The notes under the pieces: generated by a model
What the model was told of the DNA's origin: nothing
What the model saw: the letters and a program-made list of their open reading frames with translations, nothing else
Database searches by the model: none
From: Cyanobacteriota bacterium
GTDB lineage: Bacteria > Cyanobacteriota > Vampirovibrionia > Gastranaerophilales > UBA9971
DNA: 44,577 bases
Direction of reading: 5' to 3'
Assembly (NCBI GenBank): GCA_022703625.1
Contig: JAKLDH010000008.1
Location: forward strand, 1 to 44,577
Shown: piece by piece, positions 36,886 to 44,577 of the stretch
How the letters are laid out: every line of letters begins with the position of its first letter
Position numbering within the stretch: position 1 is the first letter of the stretch
Made by a program: the position numbers and the translations under genes

Positions 36886-39800
36886 TTATAATCCAACCGT
36901 CCAATCATCAATTACTTCCACGTCAATAACAAATCCGCCGCAATTTGTTGCATCCCCCCAGTCAGGCATATCTGACCCGACAGCGGTCCAGTCAGTTATA
37001 TCAACGCCTAAAGTATTCCATTTCGCGGCAATATTAATATTTTCTCCATAAACAGCCCAGTTATTTATTTCATCACTTTGAAAATTCCACTGTCCCAAGA
37101 AAGCGCCAAAAGAAACCGCCTGATCCGTGGGCCAATTTGTTATATTGCTTGCTCCCTGATCAACTTCAAGCTTCATTACAACTACATCATACTGTCCTCC
37201 ATTGGGATCGCTTTTTTCTTTTCCTGTAATATAAAGATGACTTCCTGAAAGAACCATCGAATATGCGGCTTCATAACTAAATCCGCCGTATTGATTTTTC
37301 CATACAACATATCCATCATCTACTGTATCTATAATGTTATCAGGTCCGTCACTATCCAGTCGCATTACAAAAATATCTATGCTTCCACCGTCAAAATCAC
37401 TATATTCCTGTCCGCTTAAATAAATATCATTGCCGGATACAACAATTGAATAACCAATATCTTCTTGACTAAATCCTCCAAATTGTTTTTTCCAAAGAGT
37501 ATTTCCATTTATATCAAGTTTCATAACAAATATATCATCTTCTTCTGAACCAGGACTTGAACTTTCTTCTTCTCCAACCACATATATGTTTCCGCCAGAT
37601 ACCGCAAGTCCGTAAGCTTTCTCTTCATACGGTCCGCCCCATTGTTTTATCCAGACTTTACTTCCGTCAATTTCATTCAGTTTCATAACAACAATATCAC
37701 GATTACCCGGAGGGCTATTATCACTTGCTTCATCTGCGGCAACATATATAAACCCGTCGCCCGGAACAACTATTGATTTATCATAACTGCGATTATAAAT
37801 ATCATCCTCTGGCTCATTGCCAGCGCTGCCATATTGCATTGCCCAGGTAATATTGCCTGTTGCTTCCTCAAGTTTCATCACAAATAAATCCTGTCCGCCT
37901 CCACAACTGGCACTTTTTTCAGCTCCAAAAACATAAAGGGAAGCTCCGTTTTTTGTTATGGAAAAACCTACATCATCATTATTTCCGCCGTATTCTTTTG
38001 CCCATTGTATAGTTCCGGCGCTGTTTAATTTCATTACAACGACCTGATCTCCTTTCCCTCCGGTTTGTTTCGAACCGGTAACATATATATTGCCGCCGTC
38101 TACAGTTAAGGAATATCCGATTTCATGTTTTGCATCATCTCCTTTTCCATATTGTTTTTTCCATAAAACTTGTCCGTCATCAGTATTTCCCGCAATTCCA
38201 TCAGGACCAAGCTCATATATTTTCATTACAAAAATATCCCGACTTGCTCCGGTGGCATCAGCATTATCAGATTTTTCTTCTCCGGTTACATATATATATC
38301 CATCTCCGGGCACAGAGATTGATCTTCCAAAATCATCTTTATTTCCGCCGTATTGATGTTTCCATTCAACAAACGGTATAGCAGGCGGAGGCGTTGAAGT
38401 TGATGAGATAGGGCTCCAGTCAATTTCTTCCGCATTTGCTCCCGGTTCTGTTCCGATTGTAACGCCTTCAAGACTCCAGCCGGCGCCGTCTGTAATATTG
38501 TTTCCAACCGCTGTCCATCCGCCGCCTATTGCCGCATCAACAGTCCAGCCATTTGCGCCGTCTGTAATCGGATTCGCAGAAACAGTCCAGCCGGCAAGTT
38601 CATATCCATTCACGCTCCAGCCGTTTATAGCTTCTGTAGTAATTGTAGTTCCTTCAAGTGTCCAATCGTCAATATCTCGATTATCTCCAAGAGTTGTAGG
38701 TTGAGAGGCTTGCAAGCTTAACAGCAAAACATCTGTAGCTCCGCCATCAGCGTCAGACCGTTCTTCGCCGACAATATGAATATATCCCTCTGATACAACC
38801 AGAGCATGTCCTGCTTCATCTGCGGATCCGCCATGTTGTTGTTTCCAAATAACTGCTCCATTTGTTTTTGAAAGTTTCATAACAAATAAATCTTTTTCTC
38901 CCAATCCGTCAAAATTGGCTCCTGCTTCAGGATCGCTTTCTTCTTCGCCTGTTACATAAATAAATCCTTCCGCAACTTTAATTGAATATCCTTTATCATC
39001 TTCAAGTCCGCCGTATTGATTTTTCCAGACAACATTACCGTTTGTATCCAGTTTCATCACAACAATATCAGATTTTCCACCGTCAAAATCGCTCATTTCA
39101 TAGCCGGTTACATAAAGATATCCTTCTGAAACCGTTATTGACTGACCTCTGTCTGTATTGCCTCCGCCATATTGTTTTTTCCACATTACATTACCGGAAA
39201 TGTCCAGTTTCATTACAACAATATCTGATATGCCGCCGTAAGAATCGCTCATTTCATAACCGGTTACATAAAGCGAATTATCAGAAAATGCTATTGAATG
39301 TCCAACATCTCTATCAGCTCCGCCGTATTGCTTTTTCCAAACCATATTTCCCGCAGAATCAAGTTCCATAACAAAAATATCTTCATTCCCGCCGTCAATA
39401 TCGCTGCTTTCGCTTCCTGTAATATAAACATGTCCTGTTACATTCGATATTGCAATTGAATATCCTCTTTCATTTTGCGCTCCGCCAAATTGTTTATACC
39501 AAATGACATTTCCGTCATGATCAAGTTTTATTACGGGAACATCATAGCCGCCCCCAGCAGAGGCGCTTGCTTCATGCCCCGTAACATAAATATTTGATCC
39601 TAAAACTGCTATAGCAAAAGCTTTTTCATCTTTAGAGCCGCCAAATTGTTTTTTCCAAAGAATTTCACCGGTATTTTTTACAACTTTCATTACGAATATA
39701 TCAGAACCGCCGCCGTCAGCATCGCTGCTTTCCTCTCCCGCTATGAATAAATAATTTCCTGATACAGCTATTGATCTTCCTGCTTCATAACCGATTCCGC

Positions 39801-41265
39801 CATATTCATATATACGCTCATAAGCTCCGGGACTTGCGGGTAATACCGGATAAATGCCGTCCATCCAGAATTTTTTACAAGCCTGATACTGAGCATCGGT
39901 AATATGGCTAAACCTGTCGCCCTGCCAATGTACCCATTGATAAGGACTTGCGGCATTAGAGCATGCCCAGCAGCCCCATTGATCTTTTGTTAAATCATAA
40001 ACGATTCCAGGGCTGGGAAATGAAACTGAAGTAAGCGCATTAGAGCAAACTGTATTCACGTTATCAGGACTGTTGGGAATATTAATATACCCGGGATAAA
40101 CTTCGCTGACCCAGAAAAGGTTACAAGGCTCTCCTCCCAGTATATATAACGGATTAGTCGCATCATAGGCGACTTCTTTAAAATCTTCAGTCGGGTTTGT
40201 GCATAACCAGCAATGACCTGCTGTTGGAGGCGTTGCAGGCAAAGCGTTATTACATGCCAAAGGCGTATGCATTGAGCTTGCCGGACAATGATTGCCCGCC
40301 CAGTAATCGTTGCATTTAGAAGAGTCATTCTCTTTTAACCATGTTCCGCTGTGGCATAACCAGCATGTTCCATTTCCGTAAGGATTAGGACCTCTTGCCG
40401 GAGGCACATTTTTGCATCCGCAGTATGGGTAATCATTATTTTCCGGTACATAAGCAGGACAAGAACCGTTTACGTCTATCCACATATCTTCACATTTAGT
40501 TATATCTGTTGAATTTATCCACTGTGTCCCATCACATAACCAGCACATATCTGTTTTAGTGGTTTTTTCATGATAAATTCCGTATACAGGAGGAACTCCT
40601 ATACACCCGCAGGTGGTTTCATAAGCGATATCACTGCTTTTGCATTCAAAAGGAGCATTCCAAAAATCACTGCATTCTATTCCGGTATCTTTTCTTTTCT
40701 GCCAATACCCGGGAAAGGATCCGCTGTTTGTGCAAACATAACAGCGACCACCTTGTATTCCGTTAAAAGGAGGGCTATGCGGCATACATTGAGAACTGCA
40801 TGTTCCTGAAAGATCGCCATACCAGTATGAACTGCACGTCCCCGCATTTGTTTCCCAGAACCAAAAGCCGCTTCCAGTATCACATTTCCAGCAGCCGTCA
40901 TCTAAAACACCTGCTGCGCCGGGTATAGTTCCGCACACGCCTTCTTCTGTCGCTAAATTTGTTGTTCCACAGCCATTTGGTCCGCAATTGCCAACTACTG
41001 AAGTAGGAGGCGGCGGTTCCAGCAAAGAGGGAGGTAAAGAAGGATGGGCGCTTATAGCGCCGGGAGAAATTGAGCCGGCAAGGATAGGACTTAATATTAT
41101 TCCTTCCTGATTTAATTTTTGATTAGCTTGTGGCGCAGAGTGCTGCGTCAGGCTCTTGTTGGCTTCCTGAAAAACAGGTATCAACATATAAATCAAGCCT
41201 AGAACCACAACGGCTATAAGCAAATATTGAACTAATGCCTGAGCTTTTTGGGCATTAAGTTTCAC
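36886..41265 (-). CDS. Giant Cys-rich double beta-propeller surface protein with pilin-like N-terminus
   Basis: A 1459-residue protein. Residues ~8-28 (AQALVQYLLIAVVVLGLIYM) resemble the N-terminal helix of TadE/Flp-type pilins and would anchor or export it. About 90-470 hold six Cys modules, each opening CWxC-like (CWKC, CYVC, CWLC, CWLC, CWLC, CWAC) and closing C-x3-W or C-x2-[FYM]W. From ~485 come 14 propeller repeats of ~50 residues (WKKQYGG, then YVTGxExSD, then DIxVMKLD): seven, a Trp-repeat linker (~845-955), and seven more, suggesting two seven-bladed propellers. A second Trp-rich stretch ends the protein. The start GTG at 41263-41265 is preferred (AGGAG seven bases before). Function unknown, probably adhesion or surface recognition. 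Confidence 0.8.
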   Translation of the reverse strand: MKLNAQKAQALVQYLLIAVVVLGLIYMLIPVFQEANKSLTQHSAPQANQKLNQEGIILSPILAGSISPGAISAHPSLPPSLLEPPPPTSVVGNCGPNGCGTTNLATEEGVCGTIPGAAGVLDDGCWKCDTGSGFWFWETNAGTCSSYWYGDLSGTCSSQCMPHSPPFNGIQGGRCYVCTNSGSFPGYWQKRKDTGIECSDFWNAPFECKSSDIAYETTCGCIGVPPVYGIYHEKTTKTDMCWLCDGTQWINSTDITKCEDMWIDVNGSCPAYVPENNDYPYCGCKNVPPARGPNPYGNGTCWLCHSGTWLKENDSSKCNDYWAGNHCPASSMHTPLACNNALPATPPTAGHCWLCTNPTEDFKEVAYDATNPLYILGGEPCNLFWVSEVYPGYINIPNSPDNVNTVCSNALTSVSFPSPGIVYDLTKDQWGCWACSNAASPYQWVHWQGDRFSHITDAQYQACKKFWMDGIYPVLPASPGAYERIYEYGGIGYEAGRSIAVSGNYLFIAGEESSDADGGGSDIFVMKVVKNTGEILWKKQFGGSKDEKAFAIAVLGSNIYVTGHEASASAGGGYDVPVIKLDHDGNVIWYKQFGGAQNERGYSIAISNVTGHVYITGSESSDIDGGNEDIFVMELDSAGNMVWKKQYGGADRDVGHSIAFSDNSLYVTGYEMSDSYGGISDIVVMKLDISGNVMWKKQYGGGNTDRGQSITVSEGYLYVTGYEMSDFDGGKSDIVVMKLDTNGNVVWKNQYGGLEDDKGYSIKVAEGFIYVTGEEESDPEAGANFDGLGEKDLFVMKLSKTNGAVIWKQQHGGSADEAGHALVVSEGYIHIVGEERSDADGGATDVLLLSLQASQPTTLGDNRDIDDWTLEGTTITTEAINGWSVNGYELAGWTVSANPITDGANGWTVDAAIGGGWTAVGNNITDGAGWSLEGVTIGTEPGANAEEIDWSPISSTSTPPPAIPFVEWKHQYGGNKDDFGRSISVPGDGYIYVTGEEKSDNADATGASRDIFVMKIYELGPDGIAGNTDDGQVLWKKQYGKGDDAKHEIGYSLTVDGGNIYVTGSKQTGGKGDQVVVMKLNSAGTIQWAKEYGGNNDDVGFSITKNGASLYVFGAEKSASCGGGQDLFVMKLEEATGNITWAMQYGSAGNEPEDDIYNRSYDKSIVVPGDGFIYVAADEASDNSPPGNRDIVVMKLNEIDGSKVWIKQWGGPYEEKAYGLAVSGGNIYVVGEEESSSPGSEEDDIFVMKLDINGNTLWKKQFGGFSQEDIGYSIVVSGNDIYLSGQEYSDFDGGSIDIFVMRLDSDGPDNIIDTVDDGYVVWKNQYGGFSYEAAYSMVLSGSHLYITGKEKSDPNGGQYDVVVMKLEVDQGASNITNWPTDQAVSFGAFLGQWNFQSDEINNWAVYGENINIAAKWNTLGVDITDWTAVGSDMPDWGDATNCGGFVIDVEVIDDWTVGL

Positions 41266-41420
41266 AGACACTCTCCTTTACACAGACAACCCTTTATTAA
41301 AAAATTTTAATTTTATTAATCTTATATATTATTTTATTATATCAAATTATGGTCAAATAAGTATAAAAAAATGAATTTTATTTTTGGGAAATTTTATAAT
41401 AAATTTACAAATTATTGTTG

Positions 41421-41757
41421 TGTTAAGTTAATTTTGTAGAACAGAAAATAATATATAGACCTATAATATTTTTTATGTAAAAAGTGAAGAAAAAATAAAA
41501 AGTAAGCATTTGTAAGCAAGGGGGGTTCGGGGGCTTGCCCCTGATCGATATGTCAGTTTGTCTTGTTAGTTTTTCTTTTCTTTTGCTTCGTTTTCTTTTC
41601 TTTTTGCGTTCAAAAAGAAAAGAAAATGAAGAAACGGTAAGCATTTATTGCTTGCTGGAAAGACCCTTAAACAAGTTCAGGGTGACGATTTCCACGTTAA
41701 TTAAAAGATTACATAAAAAATATTATCGGTCATAAATTCCATAAAATTAACTTAACA
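41421..41757. mobile_element. MITE-like element family B, complete copy
   Basis: A 337-bp non-coding element with inverted ends: TGTTAAGTTAATTTTGTAGA at the left and, on the complement of the right end, TGTTAAGTTAATTTTATGGA. A second inner inverted pair is ATAATATTTTTTATGTAA / TTACATAAAAAATATTAT. The central hairpin (about 41573-41628) resembles copy 1. No target duplication is clear. The sequence on to 41845 shows TATAAT at 41812-41817, a possible -10 for the permease gene. Confidence 0.85.
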
Positions 41758-41845
41758 GAGCGCTATAATTAAACAATAGTTATTTTTCCTTTATCCTGCC
41801 ATTTAAATTGGTATAATAGCCTTAAATGATGTATATTTTTATTAT

Positions 41846-42925
41846 ATGAAACTCACCGAAATTAAATTTTTAAAAAAATTAATAAAAGACAAAATTGTCT
41901 TTGCGTCAATTATTACGCTGGTTTTAATGTATATTTTCGTTGCCTTTGCGGGTTTTTTTGCTGCTTATTCAAAATATTTCAGCGACAGAAACTTATCTTA
42001 CTCTCCACCCTCAAAAATTTACATTATTAATCAGGAAGGCAGGATTTCATTTCCCTATACATACAATTATGAAAGACGTTTCAACGCTGAAACATTTAGA
42101 ATGGATTATATACCCGACAGATCACAAAAATATTTTCTAAAATTCTTTTCAAAAGGGGATGAATACAAATTATTTGGACTTATTCCGGCAAATATCCATC
42201 TTGTAAAAGTGGATGAACCCGGCAGATTATTTTTGCTCGGGACGGATATTAACGGCAGAGATGTTTTTTCAAGGCTTTTCTATGGAGGACAGATTTCTCT
42301 TACAATAGGTTTTCTTGCTTTGTTGATTTCTTTCCCGATAGGACTGCTTTATGGCGGAATATCGGGTTATTTTGGAGGAAAAACAGACGCTGTAATGATG
42401 AGAATTGCCGAAGCGATCATGAGCATTCCGGGCTTTTTCCTTTTGATAACTTTAGCGGCAATTTTACCGGCAAATATGACCAGCGTACAAAGATTTACCC
42501 TTATAACGACAATTCTTGCTTTTATAGGCTGGGCTGGTTTTAGTCGGGTTGTGCGAGGAATGGTTCTTTCCATAAAAACAAAAGAGTTTATAGAAGCTTC
42601 AAGGGCAGTTGGAGCAAGTTCTTTAAGAATTATAACGCGTCATATTCTTCCTCAAACCGCAAGTTATGTTATAATTGCAATGACCTTAAGCGTGCCGGGT
42701 TATATTTTAGCGGAGTCGGGGCTTAGTTTTCTCGGCTTAGGCATACAACAACCTGACGCAAGCTGGGGAAACATGCTTAAAGAAGCTCAGGAATATGTAA
42801 ACGTACTTTACAGACCATGGCTTTTAACTCCGGGATTTTTAATTTTTATTGCTGTCTTGGCATTTAATCTTGTTGGAGATGCGGTAAGAGATGTTTTAGA
42901 CCCGAAAAGCAGAGTGAGAAACTAA
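41846..42925 (+). CDS. Peptide/nickel-type ABC transporter permease (DppC/OppC family)
   Basis: A 359-residue inner-membrane permease. TM1 is at about 18-40. The binding-protein-dependent permease domain (about 135-355) begins LLGTDINGRDVFSRLFYGG and contains the EAA-type cytoplasmic loop EASRAVGASSLRIITRHILP, followed by ESGLSFLGLGIQQP and the end DALDP-like DVLDPK. A periplasmic loop of about 90 residues (45-135) is longer than in most DppC proteins. Substrate is probably peptides, but no binding protein or ATPase gene is nearby in the window. The lgt gene starts 3 bp later. Confidence 0.9.
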   Translation: MKLTEIKFLKKLIKDKIVFASIITLVLMYIFVAFAGFFAAYSKYFSDRNLSYSPPSKIYIINQEGRISFPYTYNYERRFNAETFRMDYIPDRSQKYFLKFFSKGDEYKLFGLIPANIHLVKVDEPGRLFLLGTDINGRDVFSRLFYGGQISLTIGFLALLISFPIGLLYGGISGYFGGKTDAVMMRIAEAIMSIPGFFLLITLAAILPANMTSVQRFTLITTILAFIGWAGFSRVVRGMVLSIKTKEFIEASRAVGASSLRIITRHILPQTASYVIIAMTLSVPGYILAESGLSFLGLGIQQPDASWGNMLKEAQEYVNVLYRPWLLTPGFLIFIAVLAFNLVGDAVRDVLDPKSRVRN

Positions 42926-42928
42926 AAT

Positions 42929-43762
42929 ATGAATTTTATTTCTTTTTATCCAGCATTTATAACGTTTCAATCGCCGGGCGAAGTTCTTTTTAAATTAGGC
43001 GGAATAGACGTTCACTGGTACGGCATTTTTATTGCGGCTGGTTTTTTAATTGCGCTTGGAGCCTGTTTGTACGCCGCAAAACAAGAAGGCTTTGATTTAA
43101 ACGAAATAATAGACCTTTCAACGCTGCTTTTAGTCGGTACAATTATATTTGCAAGGTTATATTATGTTATTTTCGACTGGGATTATTTTCATGCTCATCT
43201 TGCGGAAATTTTTATGTTGTGGAAAGGCGGATTGTCGATACACGGCGTTATTATCGGCGGTGTAATAATTCTTTTTCTTTACACAAAATTTAAAAAAGTT
43301 TCTTTGTTTAAATATACGGATTTATTTGCATGCGCATTGCCTTTGGGACAAAGTATAGGAAGATGGGGGAATTTCTTTAATTCAGAAGCTTTTGGCATTC
43401 CAACAACGCTTCCTTTAAGAGTTTATATACCTCTTGAGCGTCGTCCAGTCGAGTTTTTAGAGTATAATTATTTCCACCCCACTTTTTTTTATGAATCATT
43501 GTGGAATTTAGTAGTGTTTTTTATTCTGTTTTTTGTTTTAAGACATAAATTTAAAGCAATAAACGGGGTTACAACTTTTAGTTATCTGATTTTATATTCA
43601 GCCGGCAGGTTTATAATAGAATCTTTGAGAACTGATAATATTTACAGCATTTTAAATCTTCATATTGCCCAGTTTATAAGTTTAATTTTGATTATTACAG
43701 GCATAATCGGTTTGTTTATAGTCTTTTTAAACAAAAGAAGTTTACGGGAAAAGAAAGTATAA
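42929..43762 (+). CDS. lgt: Prolipoprotein diacylglyceryl transferase
   Basis: A 277-residue, seven-helix membrane enzyme that moves a diacylglyceryl group from phosphatidylglycerol to the lipobox cysteine of prolipoproteins, the first step of lipoprotein maturation. The family signature is GRWGNFFNSEAFG (about 147-159); earlier HWYGIFIAAGF and WKGGLSIHGVIIGG are also diagnostic. Length is normal. It follows the ABC permease by 3 bp, so probably one operon. Confidence 0.95.
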   Translation: MNFISFYPAFITFQSPGEVLFKLGGIDVHWYGIFIAAGFLIALGACLYAAKQEGFDLNEIIDLSTLLLVGTIIFARLYYVIFDWDYFHAHLAEIFMLWKGGLSIHGVIIGGVIILFLYTKFKKVSLFKYTDLFACALPLGQSIGRWGNFFNSEAFGIPTTLPLRVYIPLERRPVEFLEYNYFHPTFFYESLWNLVVFFILFFVLRHKFKAINGVTTFSYLILYSAGRFIIESLRTDNIYSILNLHIAQFISLILIITGIIGLFIVFLNKRSLREKKV

Positions 43763-43881
43763 TTTTAACAAATTATTAAAATATGCCTTTAGCTCTTGCT
43801 AATTTTGGTTATTAGATGTAATAATAACGAAGTAAATCATTATGCTATGTTTAACAGTATTTAAATGCGCAGAGGTCAATA

Positions 43882-44346
43882 TTGAACTGTCCTTTTTGTT
43901 CTTATGATAAAACAAAGGTTTTGGAATCTCGCTTATCCTGTGAAAAAACGAGTATAAGACGCAGAAGAGAGTGTGAGCTTTGCCTGAAAAGATTCACTAC
44001 CTATGAACGAGTTGAAAACAGTTCATTAATAGTAATAAAAAAAGACATGACAAAAGAAAAATTTTTACGCGAAAAAGTATTAAAAAGCATGTCAGATGCA
44101 TGTATAAAATTACATGTTAGCCCGAATTTATTGGAAAAAATAGCTGATTGCATAGAATCTGAAATTTCTATAAACGGGAAAAAAGAAATTACGAGCAATT
44201 ATCTTGGAGAAAAAGTTCTTTATTATTTAAAAGACATAAATGAAATTGCCTATTTAAGATATTTATCCGCCTTTAGAGAATATAGAACGATTGATGAGTT
44301 AGTGAACGAGATAAAAGTTTTGTCTAAAACTCCTGTTCTTATATAA
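43882..44346 (+). CDS. nrdR: Transcriptional repressor NrdR
   Basis: A 154-residue regulator that represses ribonucleotide reductase genes in response to (d)ATP. The N-terminal zinc ribbon is CPFC...CELC (C3, C6, C31, C34), with the conserved ESRLS and SIRRRRECE and the ERVE link to the ATP-cone domain (about 47-137, VIKKDMTKEKFLREKVLKS). The start is TTG at 43882, with AGAGGT before it; there is no nearer ATG. No NrdR box was found in this window. Confidence 0.95.
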   Translation: MNCPFCSYDKTKVLESRLSCEKTSIRRRRECELCLKRFTTYERVENSSLIVIKKDMTKEKFLREKVLKSMSDACIKLHVSPNLLEKIADCIESEISINGKKEITSNYLGEKVLYYLKDINEIAYLRYLSAFREYRTIDELVNEIKVLSKTPVLI

Positions 44347-44431
44347 ATTAACTTAAGTTGCCAATTGACTGAAACGCTGAAATATTGTGATCTATAAAAG
44401 TTTTTTGGAGCTTAATAAAGACCTGTGCCCT

Positions 44432-44474
44432 CAACCCCCTCTCCCAATGGGAGAGGGGGTTGAAGATTGTTTTT
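44432..44474. repeat. Dispersed palindromic repeat, copy interrupted by an IS
   Basis: AACCCCCTCTCCC / GGGAGAGGGGGTT hairpin followed by GAAGATTGTTTTTGG. This is the inverted version of positions 55-95 of the window (CCAAAAACAATCTTTAGCCC). The match stops exactly where the IS end begins at 44475. Confidence 0.7.
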
Positions 44475-44528
44475 GGGGCTGTCTAAAAAGTAAATTTTAG
44501 CAACCTCTTTGTATAAAAAAAATAAATA

Positions 44529-44558
44529 AAACTGGCTCTATGCAACAGCCAGTTTTTT
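44529..44558 (-). terminator. Terminator overlapping the transposase 3' end
   Basis: AAAACTGGCT and AGCCAGTTTT pair around CTATGCAAC, with a T-run on both strands. One arm lies inside the last transposase codons, an arrangement seen in several IS families. Confidence 0.6.
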
Positions 44559-44576
44559 CATATTGTGCGCAATGCT
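44538..44576 (-). CDS. Transposase, C-terminal fragment (cut by the window edge)
   Basis: Twelve codons ending AHNMKKLAVA, preceding a TAG stop. The AHN-x-KK-L pattern is common at the end of IS1182-type transposases. The rest lies beyond the window. Confidence 0.45.
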   Translation of the reverse strand, partial: SIAHNMKKLAVA

Positions 44577-44577
44577 C

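Larger units (their letters stand above)
44475..44577 (-). mobile_element. End of an insertion sequence running out of the window (IS1182-like)
   Basis: GGGGCTGTCTAAAAAGT at 44475-44491 looks like the terminal repeat of an IS. The minus strand then reads, inward from the edge, SIAHNMKKLAVA and stop (TAG complementing 44538-44540), which looks like the C-terminus of a DDE transposase of the IS1182/IS4-related groups. Only about 100 bp of the element is inside the window. Confidence 0.6.

Noticed and set aside
38090-40901. Several plus- and minus-strand frames of 62-129 codons
   Set aside because: They are shadows of the 1459-residue gene, produced by its repeated coding sequence.

Overview
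The window reads as a chromosomal segment of a low-GC, Gram-negative-type bacterium. Several signals point to the non-photosynthetic side of the Cyanobacteriota (Vampirovibrionia/Melainabacteria or a close relative): a 16S rRNA with cyanobacterial-style signatures, a Tic20-like membrane protein, lysA next to a c-di-AMP synthase gene, a cyanobacterial-looking glgC, an SLH-domain envelope protein, and pilin-like proteins with a near-invariant N-terminus. The taxon is inferred from these features, not from a database search.

Layout. 1-6050: an SLH-domain envelope protein, a small unknown gene, then a minus-strand operon secD-secF-yhaM-like (protein export plus an HD-domain RNase). 6050-12500: a small unknown gene with a strong promoter and a perfect palindrome at its start site, then a complete minus-strand rRNA operon (16S-23S-5S, no tRNA in the spacer) with a visible promoter, two long-range processing stems and a shared terminator. 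12500-15380: a repeated cassette region. Each unit has a type IV pilin-like gene on the plus strand and, convergent to it, two small membrane-protein genes on the minus strand, the second only 34-35 codons long. Unit 1 has its pilin frameshifted in a G9 tract. Unit 2 has an intact pilin with G10, but its 2-TM gene is broken by two inserted repeat elements. Unit 3 survives only as 3' scraps. 15380-21900: a GT9 glycosyltransferase, ispH-rpsA, an RlpA-like protein, a HEAT-repeat protein and ogt. 21900-33630: leuS, a metallo-beta-lactamase-fold hydrolase, two TPR proteins, cdaA, lysA, a Tic20-like protein and alaS. 33700-36450: a glycine-zipper/EF-hand mini-protein, glgC plus a thioredoxin-fold protein, and a 57-residue Cys-rich protein. 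36886-41265: one very large surface-type protein with a pilin-like N-terminal helix, six Cys-rich modules and 14 beta-propeller repeats arranged 7+7. 41800-44577: a peptide-type ABC permease, lgt, nrdR, and the edge of an insertion sequence that runs off the window.

Much of the DNA is housekeeping (export, lipoprotein maturation, tRNA charging, translation, isoprenoid and lysine biosynthesis, glycogen, c-di-AMP). Intergenic space is heavily populated by several families of short palindromic or MITE-like repeats. The most unusual material is the pilin/small-membrane-protein cassette array with its homopolymer G tracts, and the 1459-residue double-propeller protein.
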